From Roseivivax marinus (GTDB taxonomy: Bacteria; Pseudomonadota; Alphaproteobacteria; Rhodobacterales; Rhodobacteraceae), in assembly GCF_900109705.1 (NCBI RefSeq), contig NZ_FOAI01000003.1:186001-250000 (forward strand): a stretch of DNA of 64,000 nucleotides. Reading direction: 5' to 3'. Numbering within the stretch: the stretch's first letter is position 1; each line of letters begins with the position of its first letter. Below the pieces are notes generated by a model. It had not been told where the DNA came from. It made no database searches and saw only the letters and a list, made by a program, of their open reading frames with translations. Below, piece after piece: positions 1 to 9,614 of the stretch. The translations under genes and the position numbers were made by a program.

Positions 1-120
1 GCGTTCGCGGACGGCGCGGGCATCGAGATCGGCCAGACCCGCGGCGAGGCTGCCATGGCACCCGAGGACCTGGGCGCGGTGGCGAGCGGCATGACCGTGC
101 TGGTGAGCTGCTGGGACTGA
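1..120 (+). CDS. C-terminal end of an unidentified protein (5' end outside window)
   Basis: An open frame enters from the left edge and ends at TGA 118-120, giving 39 residues that finish in VLVSCWD. The visible tail is alanine- and glycine-rich and contains a stretch reading GIEIGQTRGEAA. It has no membrane segment and no motif I can name. It converges on the minus-strand EamA transporter gene 43 bases downstream. The frame has the GC-rich third positions of real genes here and no internal stop, so a genuine gene end is likely, but the function cannot be told from this fragment. Confidence 0.55.
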   Translation, partial: AFADGAGIEIGQTRGEAAMAPEDLGAVASGMTVLVSCWD

Positions 121-163
121 TCGCGGCGCGCGGGCAGGCCCCGCGCGTGCTGCCCCGCGGGAC

Positions 164-1096
164 CTATCCCGCGCGGCGGCGCGCGAAGATCGCGGCCAGC
201 GCTCGCCGCTGGCTCAGTGCGATGCCGCCGAGGATCAGTGCCGTTGCGGCAAATAGGCCGGGTCGCACCGGTTCGCCAAGGATGACGGCACCGAAGATCA
301 CCGACCAGACCGGCACCTGGTAGTTCGTGAGGCTCATGAACACAGGGCCGGCGCGACGCACCACCAGAACCCGCAGCATGTTCGCCCCCGCGGTCGGCAC
401 GACGCCCAGAAGCACGATCCAGCCCAGCGTGACCGCGTCGGGCAGGGCGGGCGGACCTTCCAGCAGAAGCGCCAGCGGCACCACCACGGCGCTCCCGATC
501 AGCAGGCTCGTCGCGGCGAGGCCCAGAGGATCGACCGGGGGCAGCCGCCGGATCGTCACCGAGGCCACCCCGTAGGAGCATGCCGCGCCGATGCAGGCGA
601 GCCGCCCCACTGGTTCCAGCGGGTCTCCGGTCGCCCGAAGTGCGTCTCCGCCCAGCAGCAGCGCCACGCCGGCGAAACCCACCAGCAGCCCCGCCACCCG
701 GTCGAGACGCAGCGCCTCGTCGCGCAGCAGCAGGTGTGACAGCGGCAGAACGATCAGCGCGATTGCGGCCATCGACACGCCCGCGAAGGCCGAAGTCACG
801 TGGGTCTGGGCCCAGGCCAACAGCAGGAACGGAACCGCCGTCGAGAAGGCGCCGACGATGGCCAGCCCGCCCGGACTGCGCGCCGCGGTGGTGAAAAGCC
901 GTCCGCTGCCGGCGAGGCGCCAGATCGCGGCCGTGACGGTCGCGGCCGTCACGACACGCCCGGCGGCGAGCCAGGCTGGCGTGACACCCGCGAGTGCGAG
1001 TTCCGTCACGAGGAACGTGGCGCCCCAGACGATGCCGAGGGCCACGACCGACAGCCAGTCGGTGGCGGCGGGACGCGGGGGTGCGGGATGGTGCAA
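164..1096 (-). CDS. EamA/RhaT-family (drug/metabolite) transporter
   Basis: This is an inner-membrane permease of the DMT superfamily with about ten hydrophobic helices arranged as two EamA repeats. The first starts near VALGIVWGATFLV and the second near ACSYGVASVTIRR and YQVPVWSVIFGAVILGE. The substrate is not predictable; relatives export amino acids, nucleotides or other small molecules. I place the start at a TTG at 1096 because a GGAGG stands eight bases upstream, giving 310 residues, the usual family length. A further in-frame TTG at 1138 would add 14 residues with no good ribosome-binding site. It appears monocistronic. Confidence 0.8.
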   Translation of the reverse strand: MHHPAPPRPAATDWLSVVALGIVWGATFLVTELALAGVTPAWLAAGRVVTAATVTAAIWRLAGSGRLFTTAARSPGGLAIVGAFSTAVPFLLLAWAQTHVTSAFAGVSMAAIALIVLPLSHLLLRDEALRLDRVAGLLVGFAGVALLLGGDALRATGDPLEPVGRLACIGAACSYGVASVTIRRLPPVDPLGLAATSLLIGSAVVVPLALLLEGPPALPDAVTLGWIVLLGVVPTAGANMLRVLVVRRAGPVFMSLTNYQVPVWSVIFGAVILGEPVRPGLFAATALILGGIALSQRRALAAIFARRRAG

Positions 1097-1202
1097 GGAT
1101 GGGCCTCCGAGGGGGATCGCCCCGGCACGGGGCGGCAAAAGTCTTTGCGGATGGGCAATGCGCGGTTAGGCTCGGGACGCTACCGCGTGACAGGAGGACA
1201 TC

Positions 1203-1286
1203 ATGGACGCATTCTTCATTCTTCCGCTTCTCATCCTGCTTGGCCTCCTCGCATTCTGCGTTCTGCAGCTACGCAAGGATATGTGA
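1203..1286 (+). CDS. 27-residue single-helix membrane microprotein
   Basis: A very short ORF starts at ATG 1203 behind a strong AGGAGG and stops at TGA 1284-1286. The product begins MDAFFILPLLILLGLLAF and ends with the charged tail LQLRKDM, so it is one hydrophobic helix with a short basic C-terminus. A second small ORF 70 bases downstream has the same N-terminal pattern (MDA, F-I-V/L-P, leucine/isoleucine-rich helix), which argues that both are translated and related. I do not recognise the family. The size and shape resemble accessory subunits of membrane complexes, but no partner gene is adjacent. Confidence 0.55.
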   Translation: MDAFFILPLLILLGLLAFCVLQLRKDM

Positions 1287-1356
1287 GGACAGGGCAAGGA
1301 ACGGGCGCGCGCCGGTGAGGTTTCCCTAGGGTCACCACAACCGGAGGAGTATCCCC

Positions 1357-1515
1357 GTGGACGCCGCATTCATCGTTCCCATCCTGGCCCTGATCACGAT
1401 CCTGGCTGGTATCCTGTTCGCCATGAAGTCGCAACGCGACGTGGAGAAGGCGCGGCAGGATCCCAACGATCCCAACAGCGCGCCGGCCGCCGATGGCCCG
1501 AAACCGCGCAGCTGA
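1357..1515 (+). CDS. 52-residue single-helix membrane microprotein
   Basis: A GTG start at 1357 follows CCGGAGGAG with good spacing; the stop is TGA 1513-1515. The product begins MDAAFIVPILALITILAG, a single membrane helix, followed by a charged region (KSQRDVEKARQD) and a disordered tail rich in Asn, Pro and Ala. It looks like a longer version of the 27-residue protein encoded just upstream, and a clean intrinsic terminator follows, so the two probably form one short transcript. The function is unknown. Such ORFs are easily missed by gene callers. Confidence 0.6.
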   Translation: MDAAFIVPILALITILAGILFAMKSQRDVEKARQDPNDPNSAPAADGPKPRS

Positions 1516-1542
1516 ACCAGTGCAGCCGCGTGAAGGACGAAG

Positions 1543-1567
1543 AGCCCGCAGCGATGCGGGCTTTTTG
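1543..1567 (+). terminator. Rho-independent terminator after the microprotein pair
   Basis: An 8-bp stem AGCCCGCA (1543-1550) pairs with TGCGGGCT (1555-1562) around a GCGA tetraloop and is followed by a run of five T. It lies 28 bases after the second small ORF, which supports that ORF being transcribed. Confidence 0.85.
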
Positions 1568-1811
1568 CCGTGTGGGTGGAATTTTCTGGCAGGTGTCCAA
1601 AGCGCGGACCGACATTGAACGTCCGTCAGCGCCTCCGCGTCGCCCATGAACCGGTCCAGCGTCGCGGCGGGTGGCCAGGCTCCGCAACTGCTCGAGAGAA
1701 AACGAGGCCACGCTTTCTGTCCGGCTTTTTCGGCCGCTCGGCGTGGGGCGCAGCCTATGAGGATTGCTCCCCGCTGCGTACAGGTCCGCGGCGATCAGGC
1801 CGCGAATAAAC

Positions 1812-1847
1812 GTCAAACGGGGCGCGAGCCCGAAAGCCCGCACCCCG
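1812..1847 (-). terminator. Probable terminator of the OpgC-like gene
   Basis: Bases 1818-1829 pair with 1836-1847 in a 12-bp GC-rich stem (two G-U pairs) with a six-base loop. Read on the minus strand it is followed by TTT and a moderately T-rich stretch. It sits 35 bases beyond the stop of the OpgC-like gene. Confidence 0.6.
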
Positions 1848-1881
1848 CCGATGTCACTTCAAGCTCTTTCCGGTCAACCGG

Positions 1882-3093
1882 TCACCGCGCTGCCACCGGG
1901 GCCGCTCCGTGGCGGACGGACATGTCTGCGCGCGCCTTGCGGGCGCTGGTGACCCGGGCGTGCCACCATGCCACCGCGAAGAGCGGCAGGACCGACGCCA
2001 GAACGGCGAGGTTCGACACGATGGGTCCGGCCGAGCGGCCCTCCATTCCCCACATGATGAGGTAGACCAGCACCACGTGCGCGGTGAACACCTGCAGCGA
2101 ATGCTGGCCGAGGAACACCAGCGGGCGCCGCGTCATCAGCCATGTCAGGCCGCGGCCCACTGCGCGGATACCGCGGTTCGCGCTTTCGGGCCCCACCGCC
2201 ACGAGGAACGAGATCACGTAGAGGTCCAGCAGGAAGTTCGCGAGGAAGATCGCGTCGAGATTGCCGCGGTCGAGCCGGTCCCAGATCAGGCGGCGCAGCT
2301 CGATGTCGAGCCAGCCGAGATTCACCGCGCGGTCGAAGAGCGCGAAGACCACCATGCCGCCGACGCCGGCCCAGAACGCACGCCGGCCCCACACGGTCCG
2401 GAAGAAGCTGGTATCCAGCTTGTCCCGTGCGAACAGGAAGCCGAGGTAAAGCGCCAGGAAGTAGATCGTCTGCCAGGCGAAGACGTTGAAGTAGATGCCG
2501 ATGTTGATCGGCGTGCCGATGTCCCGCAGGAGACCTTCGACCGGGCGTTGCGCGTCATCGGGAATGCCTGTCTGGGCAAAGACCCACGCAGCGGCGCTCA
2601 GAACGAAGACCCACTTGGCGTGCCCCTTGGCGAACGCCAGCAGCGCGAGCGGTGTCAGCAGCATCATCCAGAGGTAAAGCGCGAGGATGCCGAGATGCAT
2701 CGAGCCGGTCACGAGACCGAGCGAGGCCAGCGTGAAGGTGATCGGCTCGGCCACGTACTGTCGCAGGACGCGCGGCTCGAAACCCCAGTAGGCCAGTGCC
2801 AGCGCAACGGCGGCAAAGCCGAGGATCATCGCGGCCTGGTAGGTGTAGATCGTCTTCATGCGCCCGAAGACACCGCCGACCATGCTGCGCACGCCCTTGC
2901 GGTCCATGCGCTTGGTGTAGACCAGCGCCACCACGAAGCCCGAGATGAAGACGAAGCCCTGCGCGTCTTCCACGAACCCGAGAGCGTGGTGATTCCAGCG
3001 TCCGAGGATGGAGCGGAACTCGCCCGTGGTATGGGCGATCATCATGAACAGCAGGAAGAACCCGCGGAACCCGTCGAATATGGTTAGGCGCAT
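1882..3093 (-). CDS. opgC: OpgC-like membrane acyltransferase
   Basis: A polytopic inner-membrane protein of 403 residues starting MRLTIFDGFRGFFLLFMMIAH. The N-terminal D-G-x-R-G followed by a helix ending in a conserved His is the hallmark of the OpgC/acyltransferase-3 group. About ten hydrophobic helices follow. OpgC proteins transfer succinyl groups to periplasmic glucans; other members of the fold acylate other envelope sugars, and no glucan synthase gene is nearby to confirm the substrate. The start at 3093 has a GGAG nine bases upstream; the frame continues 24 codons further but with a composition unlike protein. A strong hairpin follows the stop. Confidence 0.8.
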   Translation of the reverse strand: MRLTIFDGFRGFFLLFMMIAHTTGEFRSILGRWNHHALGFVEDAQGFVFISGFVVALVYTKRMDRKGVRSMVGGVFGRMKTIYTYQAAMILGFAAVALALAYWGFEPRVLRQYVAEPITFTLASLGLVTGSMHLGILALYLWMMLLTPLALLAFAKGHAKWVFVLSAAAWVFAQTGIPDDAQRPVEGLLRDIGTPINIGIYFNVFAWQTIYFLALYLGFLFARDKLDTSFFRTVWGRRAFWAGVGGMVVFALFDRAVNLGWLDIELRRLIWDRLDRGNLDAIFLANFLLDLYVISFLVAVGPESANRGIRAVGRGLTWLMTRRPLVFLGQHSLQVFTAHVVLVYLIMWGMEGRSAGPIVSNLAVLASVLPLFAVAWWHARVTSARKARADMSVRHGAAPVAAR

Positions 3094-3269
3094 GGCAGTC
3101 TCCGGTGATGGACCGCGCACTCCTCTGCGCAGCCCTGCACAAAAGCGCAATGCGCCAGAGCGCAAAAGGCTCCCGGAAAAAGTGTATTAAAGTGGCATTG
3201 GGCGGAGGACTGCTGCCCGGCAGCGCGTTTTGGGCGGATCGCGGCGCGAAAGCGGGCGCGTCTGGCGAA

Positions 3270-3767
3270 TTACGTGGCGTTTTTTGTATGCGTCGCGGGT
3301 GCGGCGCCCACCGGTCGGACGACCTCGGTCCGGAGCCTGTCGGCAGGCACGCGGGCCGGATCGTCGAGATAGACCTCCCAGACCGGCTGTCCCGGCTCGC
3401 GGCCTTCGGCGCGCAGGGCGGTGTCGAGCGCATGGTGGGTCTCGGGGAGGCGGTCATATGCACCCACGTGCAGCATCCGGGCGACTTCGCCTCCCGGCAG
3501 GACACCGACCTGAAGCCCGTCGGGTGCGGCCTCTGCATCCTCCTCGGACACCGGCCGGGCGCAGGTCGCGCGGAACTGGCCGCTGTCCTTGCGGTGGTAG
3601 ATCGCCACGGGCGGACCCTCGGGCGTGATTCCCGCAGACGCGAGACGGCGGGCCAGGTCGGCGAAAGCGGCACTGACGGACGTGGCGATCGCGACAGCGT
3701 CCCACGGGCAGACGACGGGCAGCGCGAGGTAGGGCTGGGTGGGTTGGTGCCTCAGTCTGAGGTCCAT
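3270..3767 (-). CDS. GyrI-like effector-binding domain protein
   Basis: A 165-residue soluble protein with the GyrI-like (AraC-effector-binding) fold. The typical first strand ends in a hydrophobic pair, the centre reads PEGPPVAIYH, the C-terminal half has RMLHVGAYDRLPETHHAL, and the end reads WEVYLDDPARVPADRLRTEV. This last pattern, a tyrosine and two acidic residues before Arg-T-E, is characteristic. Stand-alone members bind or hydrolyse small cationic or electrophilic molecules. No DNA-binding domain is fused. It is probably monocistronic; the ligand is unknown. Confidence 0.75.
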   Translation of the reverse strand: MDLRLRHQPTQPYLALPVVCPWDAVAIATSVSAAFADLARRLASAGITPEGPPVAIYHRKDSGQFRATCARPVSEEDAEAAPDGLQVGVLPGGEVARMLHVGAYDRLPETHHALDTALRAEGREPGQPVWEVYLDDPARVPADRLRTEVVRPVGAAPATHTKNAT

Positions 3768-3886
3768 GGCGCGGGCTCCGCAAGCTGCGCCGTGCGTCGC
3801 CGGCCGGATGTCCCGGCCGGACGCTGGCGTCGTGATCGTGGCGGGGACGCGTCACCGCGGTGCGCGCGCCCCCGCCGATCAAGACA

Positions 3887-5494
<1,608 letters not shown>

Positions 5495-5498
<4 letters not shown>

Positions 5499-5953
5499 TC
5501 GAACTCGACGAGACCGACCGCGCCATCGTGCGCGCGCTGGCCGCCGACGCCACGCTGTCGGCGGGTGCGCTCGGGCGCGAGCTGGGCCTGTCCCAGCCGG
5601 CGGCCTGGCGACGCATCAAGCGTCTGCGCGAGGCCGGCGTCTTTCGCGGCGCGCGGCTCGACCTCGACGGCGCGGCCCTGGGGTTCGGCGTCACCGTCTT
5701 TCTCGGCGTGAAGCTGGCCGCAAAGGGCCGCGCGAGTCTCGGCGACTTCGAACGCGCGGTGCAGGCGATCCCCGAGGTGCAGACGGTGGAGCACATCCTC
5801 GGGATGTACGACTACCGCCTGCGCGTGGTCGCCCGCGACGTGCCCGATTTCGAACGGGTGCTCCGGCGGCGGATCATGGCGCTGCCCGGCGTGGGCAGCG
5901 TCGATGCCAACGTGCTGCTGTCGGAGGAGCGAAGGCCTGGTCCGCTCGGCTGA
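5495..5953 (+). CDS. Lrp/AsnC-family transcriptional regulator (second of a tandem pair)
   Basis: A 152-residue protein of the same layout as its upstream neighbour: MIELDETDRAIVRALAADA starts the HTH, the recognition helix is SQPAAWRRIKRLREAG, and the RAM domain includes VEHILGMYDYRLRVVARD. It overlaps the upstream lrp-like gene by four bases. The two paralogues are clearly diverged in sequence. Whether they work as a heteromer, as in some archaeal and alphaproteobacterial pairs, cannot be read from DNA. The next gene, 84 bases downstream, is a class V aminotransferase. Confidence 0.92.
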
Positions 5954-6037
5954 AAGCCGGGGCCCGGTTTCCGCTTGGCGCACCGCGTGGCGCGGAGTAG
6001 CCCTGTGCGCGACACGAGACATGAAAGGAATGCTGCC

Positions 6038-7162
6038 ATGGCACTGCTCGACACCGTCGATCCCAAGGGCCTCGACGAGTTCTCGGTGGTCTTCACCGAC
6101 CGTTCGCTCAACCACATGTCGCAGGCCTTCCAGCAGGTGATGCGCGACCTCTCGGAGGGGCTTCGGTCGGTCTACAACGCCCACGCAGTGGCGATCGTGC
6201 CCGGCGGCGGTACCTTCGCGATGGAGGCGGTCGCGCGCCAGTTCGGGCAGGGCGCGGACATGCTGGTCGTGCGCAACGGGTGGTTCTCCTACCGCTGGAC
6301 GCAGATCTTCGAGGCCGGCGGGTTCGGCGGCGAAGTGACGGTGATGAAGGCCCGCCAGCAGGGCAACGCGACGCAGTCGCCGTTCGCGCCCGCGCCGATC
6401 GAAGAGGTCGAGGCACGCATCGCCGAGGTGAAGCCATCGGTCGTCTTCGCGCCGCATGTCGAGACCTCGGCCGGGATCATCCTGCCGGAGGACTACATCA
6501 CCCGCCTCGCCGCGGCGGCGCATGACGTCGGCGCGCTGATGGTGCTGGACTGTATCGCCTCGGGCTGCGCCTGGGTGGACATGGGCAAGACCGGCGTGGA
6601 CGTGCTGATCTCGGCACCGCAGAAGGGTTGGTCGTCGACGCCATCGGCCGGCCTCGTCATGCTGTCCGAGCGCGCGGCCGCGCGCATGGAGGAGACCGCG
6701 TCGAACTCGTTCGCGGCGGACCTCAAGAAATGGCGCGCGATCATGGCGGCTTACGAGAACGGCGGTCACGCCTATTACGCCACCATGCCCACGGACGGGC
6801 TCCGTGCCTTCCGCGACGCGCTGGCCGAGACCCGCGAGTTCGGGCTGGATGCGGCGCGCGACCGGCAGTTCGAGCTGGGCGCCCGCGTGCGCGAGACGCT
6901 GGCCGCACGCGGCCTCGCCTCGGTGGCGGCCGACGGGTACGGCGCGCCGGGAGTGGTCGTGGCCTACACCGACGACCCCGAGGTGCAGTCGGGCCGGGCC
7001 TTTGCCAAGGCCGGGACCCAGATCGCCGCCGGCGTGCCGCTGCAGGTGGACGAGCCCGAAGGTTTCTCGACCTTCCGCCTCGGCCTCTTCGGGCTCGACA
7101 AGCTGCGCGACGTGGACGGCACCGTGGCGCGTCTCGAGCGCGCGCTCGACGCGGCGCTGTAA
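6038..7162 (+). CDS. Class V aminotransferase (serine/alanine-glyoxylate type)
   Basis: A PLP-dependent enzyme of 374 residues starting MALLDTVDPKGL. The N-terminal glycine loop reads VPGGGTFAMEAVARQFG, the PLP aspartate lies in MVLDCIASG, and the Schiff-base lysine in SAPQKGWSSTP, the place of SQK in the serine-pyruvate/alanine-glyoxylate aminotransferases. The expected reaction is amino transfer between an amino acid (Ala, Ser) and an oxo acid such as glyoxylate. The exact substrate is not determinable. ATG 6038 is preceded by GAAAGGA; the frame is open further upstream. It follows two Lrp-type regulators and is followed by a hairpin. Confidence 0.85.
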   Translation: MALLDTVDPKGLDEFSVVFTDRSLNHMSQAFQQVMRDLSEGLRSVYNAHAVAIVPGGGTFAMEAVARQFGQGADMLVVRNGWFSYRWTQIFEAGGFGGEVTVMKARQQGNATQSPFAPAPIEEVEARIAEVKPSVVFAPHVETSAGIILPEDYITRLAAAAHDVGALMVLDCIASGCAWVDMGKTGVDVLISAPQKGWSSTPSAGLVMLSERAAARMEETASNSFAADLKKWRAIMAAYENGGHAYYATMPTDGLRAFRDALAETREFGLDAARDRQFELGARVRETLAARGLASVAADGYGAPGVVVAYTDDPEVQSGRAFAKAGTQIAAGVPLQVDEPEGFSTFRLGLFGLDKLRDVDGTVARLERALDAAL

Positions 7163-7175
7163 GTCGTCATGCGGA

Positions 7176-7204
7176 GCGCGCCCTGTGCGGGCGCGCGCCC
7201 TTTT
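7176..7204 (+). terminator. Probable terminator after the class V aminotransferase
   Basis: GCGCGCCC (7176-7183) pairs with GGGCGCGC (7189-7196) around a five-base loop. A T4 run follows after GCCC. The stem is strong but the T tract is short and displaced. Confidence 0.5.
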
Positions 7205-7241
7205 GCATCGGGTGCGCGGCGGGCCGCGCCCCCGAGACGTG

Positions 7242-7293
7242 CGAGAGGCGCTGCCTCTCGCGCTCTCCGGAGTATTTGGAACGAGAAGAAGGG
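7242..7293 (+). repeat. Dispersed intergenic hairpin repeat, copy 1
   Basis: CGAGAGG-CGCTG-CCTCTCG forms a 7-bp hairpin with a CGCTG loop (7242-7260), followed by CTCCGGAGTATTTGG and GAGAAGAAGGG. Three more copies with the same loop, the GGAGTATTT-like block and the AAGAAGG tail occur at 12615, 19554 (inverted) and 25624. All lie between genes. The arms differ between copies but remain complementary, which shows selection or origin as a structured element. Confidence 0.75.
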
Positions 7294-7299
7294 ACGGGG

Positions 7300-8091
7300 T
7301 CAGCCCTTGCGGCGGACGAAACCGCGGGCGGGATCGTAGCCCCAGAGCGCGAGCGCGAGGAACGCCGCGAGCGAGAGCGCGACCCAGCCGAGCGCCGCGA
7401 GGTTCCAGTCGAGATAGAGCGCGAAGCGGATCAGCTCGACCGCTTGGGTGAACGGGTTCGCCGCGCAGATGTCGCGCAGGAGGTCCGAGCTCTCGGCCAT
7501 TTTCCACAGCGGATAGAGCGCGGTCGAGAGGAAGAACATCGGGAAGATGACGAAGTTCATCACGCCCGCGAAGTTCTCGAGTTGCTTGATGAAGGACGAG
7601 ATCGCGAGGCCGAGCGCGCCCAGCATGAGCCCCGCGATCAGTAACGCGGGCAGGGCCGCCACGTAGCCCAGGGCCGGCATCTCGATGTCGAACAGCCATG
7701 CCACCGCCAGGAAGGCGTAGACCTGCAGGATGCCGATCAGGGTCGAGCCCAGGAGCTTGCAGAACAGCAGCCAGCCGCGCGGCAGCGGTGCCGTGAGAAG
7801 CAGGCGCATGGAGCCGGTCTCGCGGTCGTAGACCAGGCTCAGCGAGGATTGCATCCCGTTGAAGAGCAGGATCATCCCGCACAGGCCGGGGACGATGTAG
7901 GTCTCGTAGGTGATGTAGGTCTGGTAGGGCGGGATGATCGACAGCCCCAGCGCCGCGCGGAAGCCTGCCGCGAAGACCAGCAGCCACACGAGCGGGCGCA
8001 CGAGCGCGGCTAGGAAGCGCTCGCGCTGGTGCACGAAGCGCAGCGCCTCGCGCAGGACGATGGCCCGGAGCGCGGTGAGGTAGGCGCTCAT
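7300..8091 (-). CDS. ABC-2 type permease, PQQ-alcohol-dehydrogenase-associated (PedC-like)
   Basis: Inner-membrane permease of 263 residues with six helices. The stretch IIPPYQTYITYETYIVPGL and the segment LFNGMQSSLSLVYDRETGSM match what I know of the PedC-like 'alcohol ABC transporter permease' group found with quinoprotein alcohol dehydrogenases. The start codon overlaps the stop of the ATPase gene upstream by four bases (ATGA), so both subunits are made together. No PQQ dehydrogenase, cytochrome c550 or periplasmic partner is encoded in the window, so here the exporter stands alone; the substrate is unknown. A dispersed repeat lies just after the stop. Confidence 0.82.
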   Translation of the reverse strand: MSAYLTALRAIVLREALRFVHQRERFLAALVRPLVWLLVFAAGFRAALGLSIIPPYQTYITYETYIVPGLCGMILLFNGMQSSLSLVYDRETGSMRLLLTAPLPRGWLLFCKLLGSTLIGILQVYAFLAVAWLFDIEMPALGYVAALPALLIAGLMLGALGLAISSFIKQLENFAGVMNFVIFPMFFLSTALYPLWKMAESSDLLRDICAANPFTQAVELIRFALYLDWNLAALGWVALSLAAFLALALWGYDPARGFVRRKG

Positions 8092-8816
8092 GCGTCCTCT
8101 CCGGTGGTGGCGAGGAAGTAGTCGGTGAGGCTCTGCGCGCCGCGCAGTTCGCCGGCCTCGCCGTCGGCGCGTATGCGGCCCCGGTGCAGCACGATGAGCC
8201 GGTCGGTGTCGCGCACCTCGTCGGTGAGATGCGTGGCCCAGAGCACGGTCAGCCCGTCCTCGGCGGCGAGGCGGTGGACGTGGTCGACGATGGCGTGACG
8301 CGAGGCCGCGTCGAGACCCACGGTCGCTTCGTCGAGAAGCAGCACATCGGGGCCGTGGATCAGAGCGCGGGCGATCTCGGTCCGGCGGCGGTGACCGCCG
8401 TTGAGGTCGCGCGCCCGTTCGCCGGCGCGTTCCGCGATGTCGAGCCGCTCGAGCGCGGCGTCGATGCGGCGCGCCGCGTCGCGGCCCGACAGCCCGTGCA
8501 GTGCCGCGAAGTAGCGCAGGTTCTGGCGGATCGTCAGGTCGAGGTCGAGGGTCGGCGACTGGAAGACCACGCCCATGCGGGCCAGCGCCGCGCGGGGCTC
8601 GCGCGCGATGTCGTGGCCGGCGACCGAGATGCGGCCCTCCGCGGTGGTGAAAAGCCGAGTGAGCAGGCCGAAGAGCGTCGACTTGCCCGCACCGTTCGGG
8701 CCGAGCAGAGCCGCGAAGCGCCCCGGCGCCACGTCGAAGCCCGCGCAGTCGAGCGCGGTCTTCGCCCCGTAGCGGAAAGTCACGTCGCGCACGTTCAGGC
8801 CGCCCGTCCGGGTCAC
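8088..8816 (-). CDS. ABC transporter ATP-binding protein (PedA-like)
   Basis: A 242-residue cytosolic ATPase with Walker A GPNGAGKSTL near residue 38, Q-loop VFQSPTLD, signature LNGGHRRRTEIARAL in place of the common LSGGQ, Walker B VLLLDEATVGLD and an H-loop His in ATHLTDE. The LxGGH-RRR signature is, to my knowledge, a trait of the subgroup linked to PQQ-dependent alcohol oxidation. It starts at GTG 8816 behind GGGAGG. It partners with the permease gene that overlaps its stop. Upstream is a 187-base divergent gap towards the cox-like cluster. Confidence 0.85.
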   Translation of the reverse strand: MTRTGGLNVRDVTFRYGAKTALDCAGFDVAPGRFAALLGPNGAGKSTLFGLLTRLFTTAEGRISVAGHDIAREPRAALARMGVVFQSPTLDLDLTIRQNLRYFAALHGLSGRDAARRIDAALERLDIAERAGERARDLNGGHRRRTEIARALIHGPDVLLLDEATVGLDAASRHAIVDHVHRLAAEDGLTVLWATHLTDEVRDTDRLIVLHRGRIRADGEAGELRGAQSLTDYFLATTGEDA

Positions 8817-9003
8817 GTCCTGCCTCCCTCGGTCCCTCTTCCGCCGGGCAGACTAGACGCAGACGCGGGGCGGGGGAAAGGGCCACCATCGAAGGGGGCG
8901 GCGGAGGTGGTCGACCTTCGGGCCGCTCTCTAGGAGAATGGTCTAATATCCCGTGCCGGACGGAGACCCTAACCTCCGGCCAGATCAAGGAAGGACCACC
9001 CCG

Positions 9004-9531
9004 ATGCAGATGAGCGATTCCCGCGAGATCGAGGCCCCGCGCGAGACGGTATGGGCGGCGATCCTCAATCCCGACGTGCTGAAGGAATGCGTCCCCGGTT
9101 GCACCGAGCTGACCGGAACGCCGGACGAGGGCTTCGAGGCCACGGTCGTGCAGAAGGTCGGACCGGTGAAGGCGACCTTCAAGGGACAGGTCACCGTGTC
9201 GGACCGGGTCGAGCCGGAGAAGGTGACGCTCTCGGGCGAGGGCAAGGGCGGTGCCGCGGGCTTTGCCAAGGGCGACGCAAACGTGCGGCTCGAGGAAATC
9301 GAGCCCGGACGCACGCGCCTGCACTACGACGTGGAGGCCAAGGTCGGCGGCAAGCTCGCGCAGCTGGGCTCGCGCGTGATCGACGGCTTCGCCAAGAAGA
9401 TGGCGGACCAGTTCTTCACGCGCCTGCAGGAGGCCATCGAGGGCCCCGCGGAGGAGAGCGAGGCGCCCGAGGCCGAGGAGACGCCCGGCGACAAGAAGAA
9501 GGGCTGGTTCAAGCGCATGACCGGGGCCTGA
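9004..9531 (+). CDS. coxG: CoxG-like SRPBCC protein
   Basis: A 175-residue protein of the CoxG family (START/SRPBCC fold), beginning MQMSDSREIEAPRETVWAAI, with the family block NPDVLKECVPGCTEL and a later FFTRLQEAI. In Oligotropha the coxG product helps attach or mature CO dehydrogenase at the membrane. This protein ends in a charged segment (KKKGWFKRM) after an acidic stretch rather than in a clear transmembrane helix. It is the first gene of a coxG-S-L-M cluster, 83 bases before coxS. The start at 9004 has AAGGAAGG upstream. Confidence 0.85.
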   Translation: MQMSDSREIEAPRETVWAAILNPDVLKECVPGCTELTGTPDEGFEATVVQKVGPVKATFKGQVTVSDRVEPEKVTLSGEGKGGAAGFAKGDANVRLEEIEPGRTRLHYDVEAKVGGKLAQLGSRVIDGFAKKMADQFFTRLQEAIEGPAEESEAPEAEETPGDKKKGWFKRMTGA

Positions 9532-9614
9532 GGAAACGCCGCTTGACACCGGGGGCACCTCCGGGGGCAAGCTACTGACAAGACAGCCGATTGGCCATCC
9601 GACGGGAGGAATAG

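Larger units (their letters stand above)
1516..1881. other. Intergenic region of 366 bases with two terminators
   Basis: Between the second microprotein and the convergent opgC-like gene I find a plus-strand terminator at the left end and a minus-strand terminator at 1812-1847. The bases between them hold only short frames that lack ribosome-binding sites and do not look like real genes. Confidence 0.6.

Noticed and set aside
1570-1809. 79-residue ORF between the microproteins and opgC
   Set aside because: It starts inside the terminator tail, has no ribosome-binding site, and its composition (Arg/Gly/Pro/Ser) looks non-coding.
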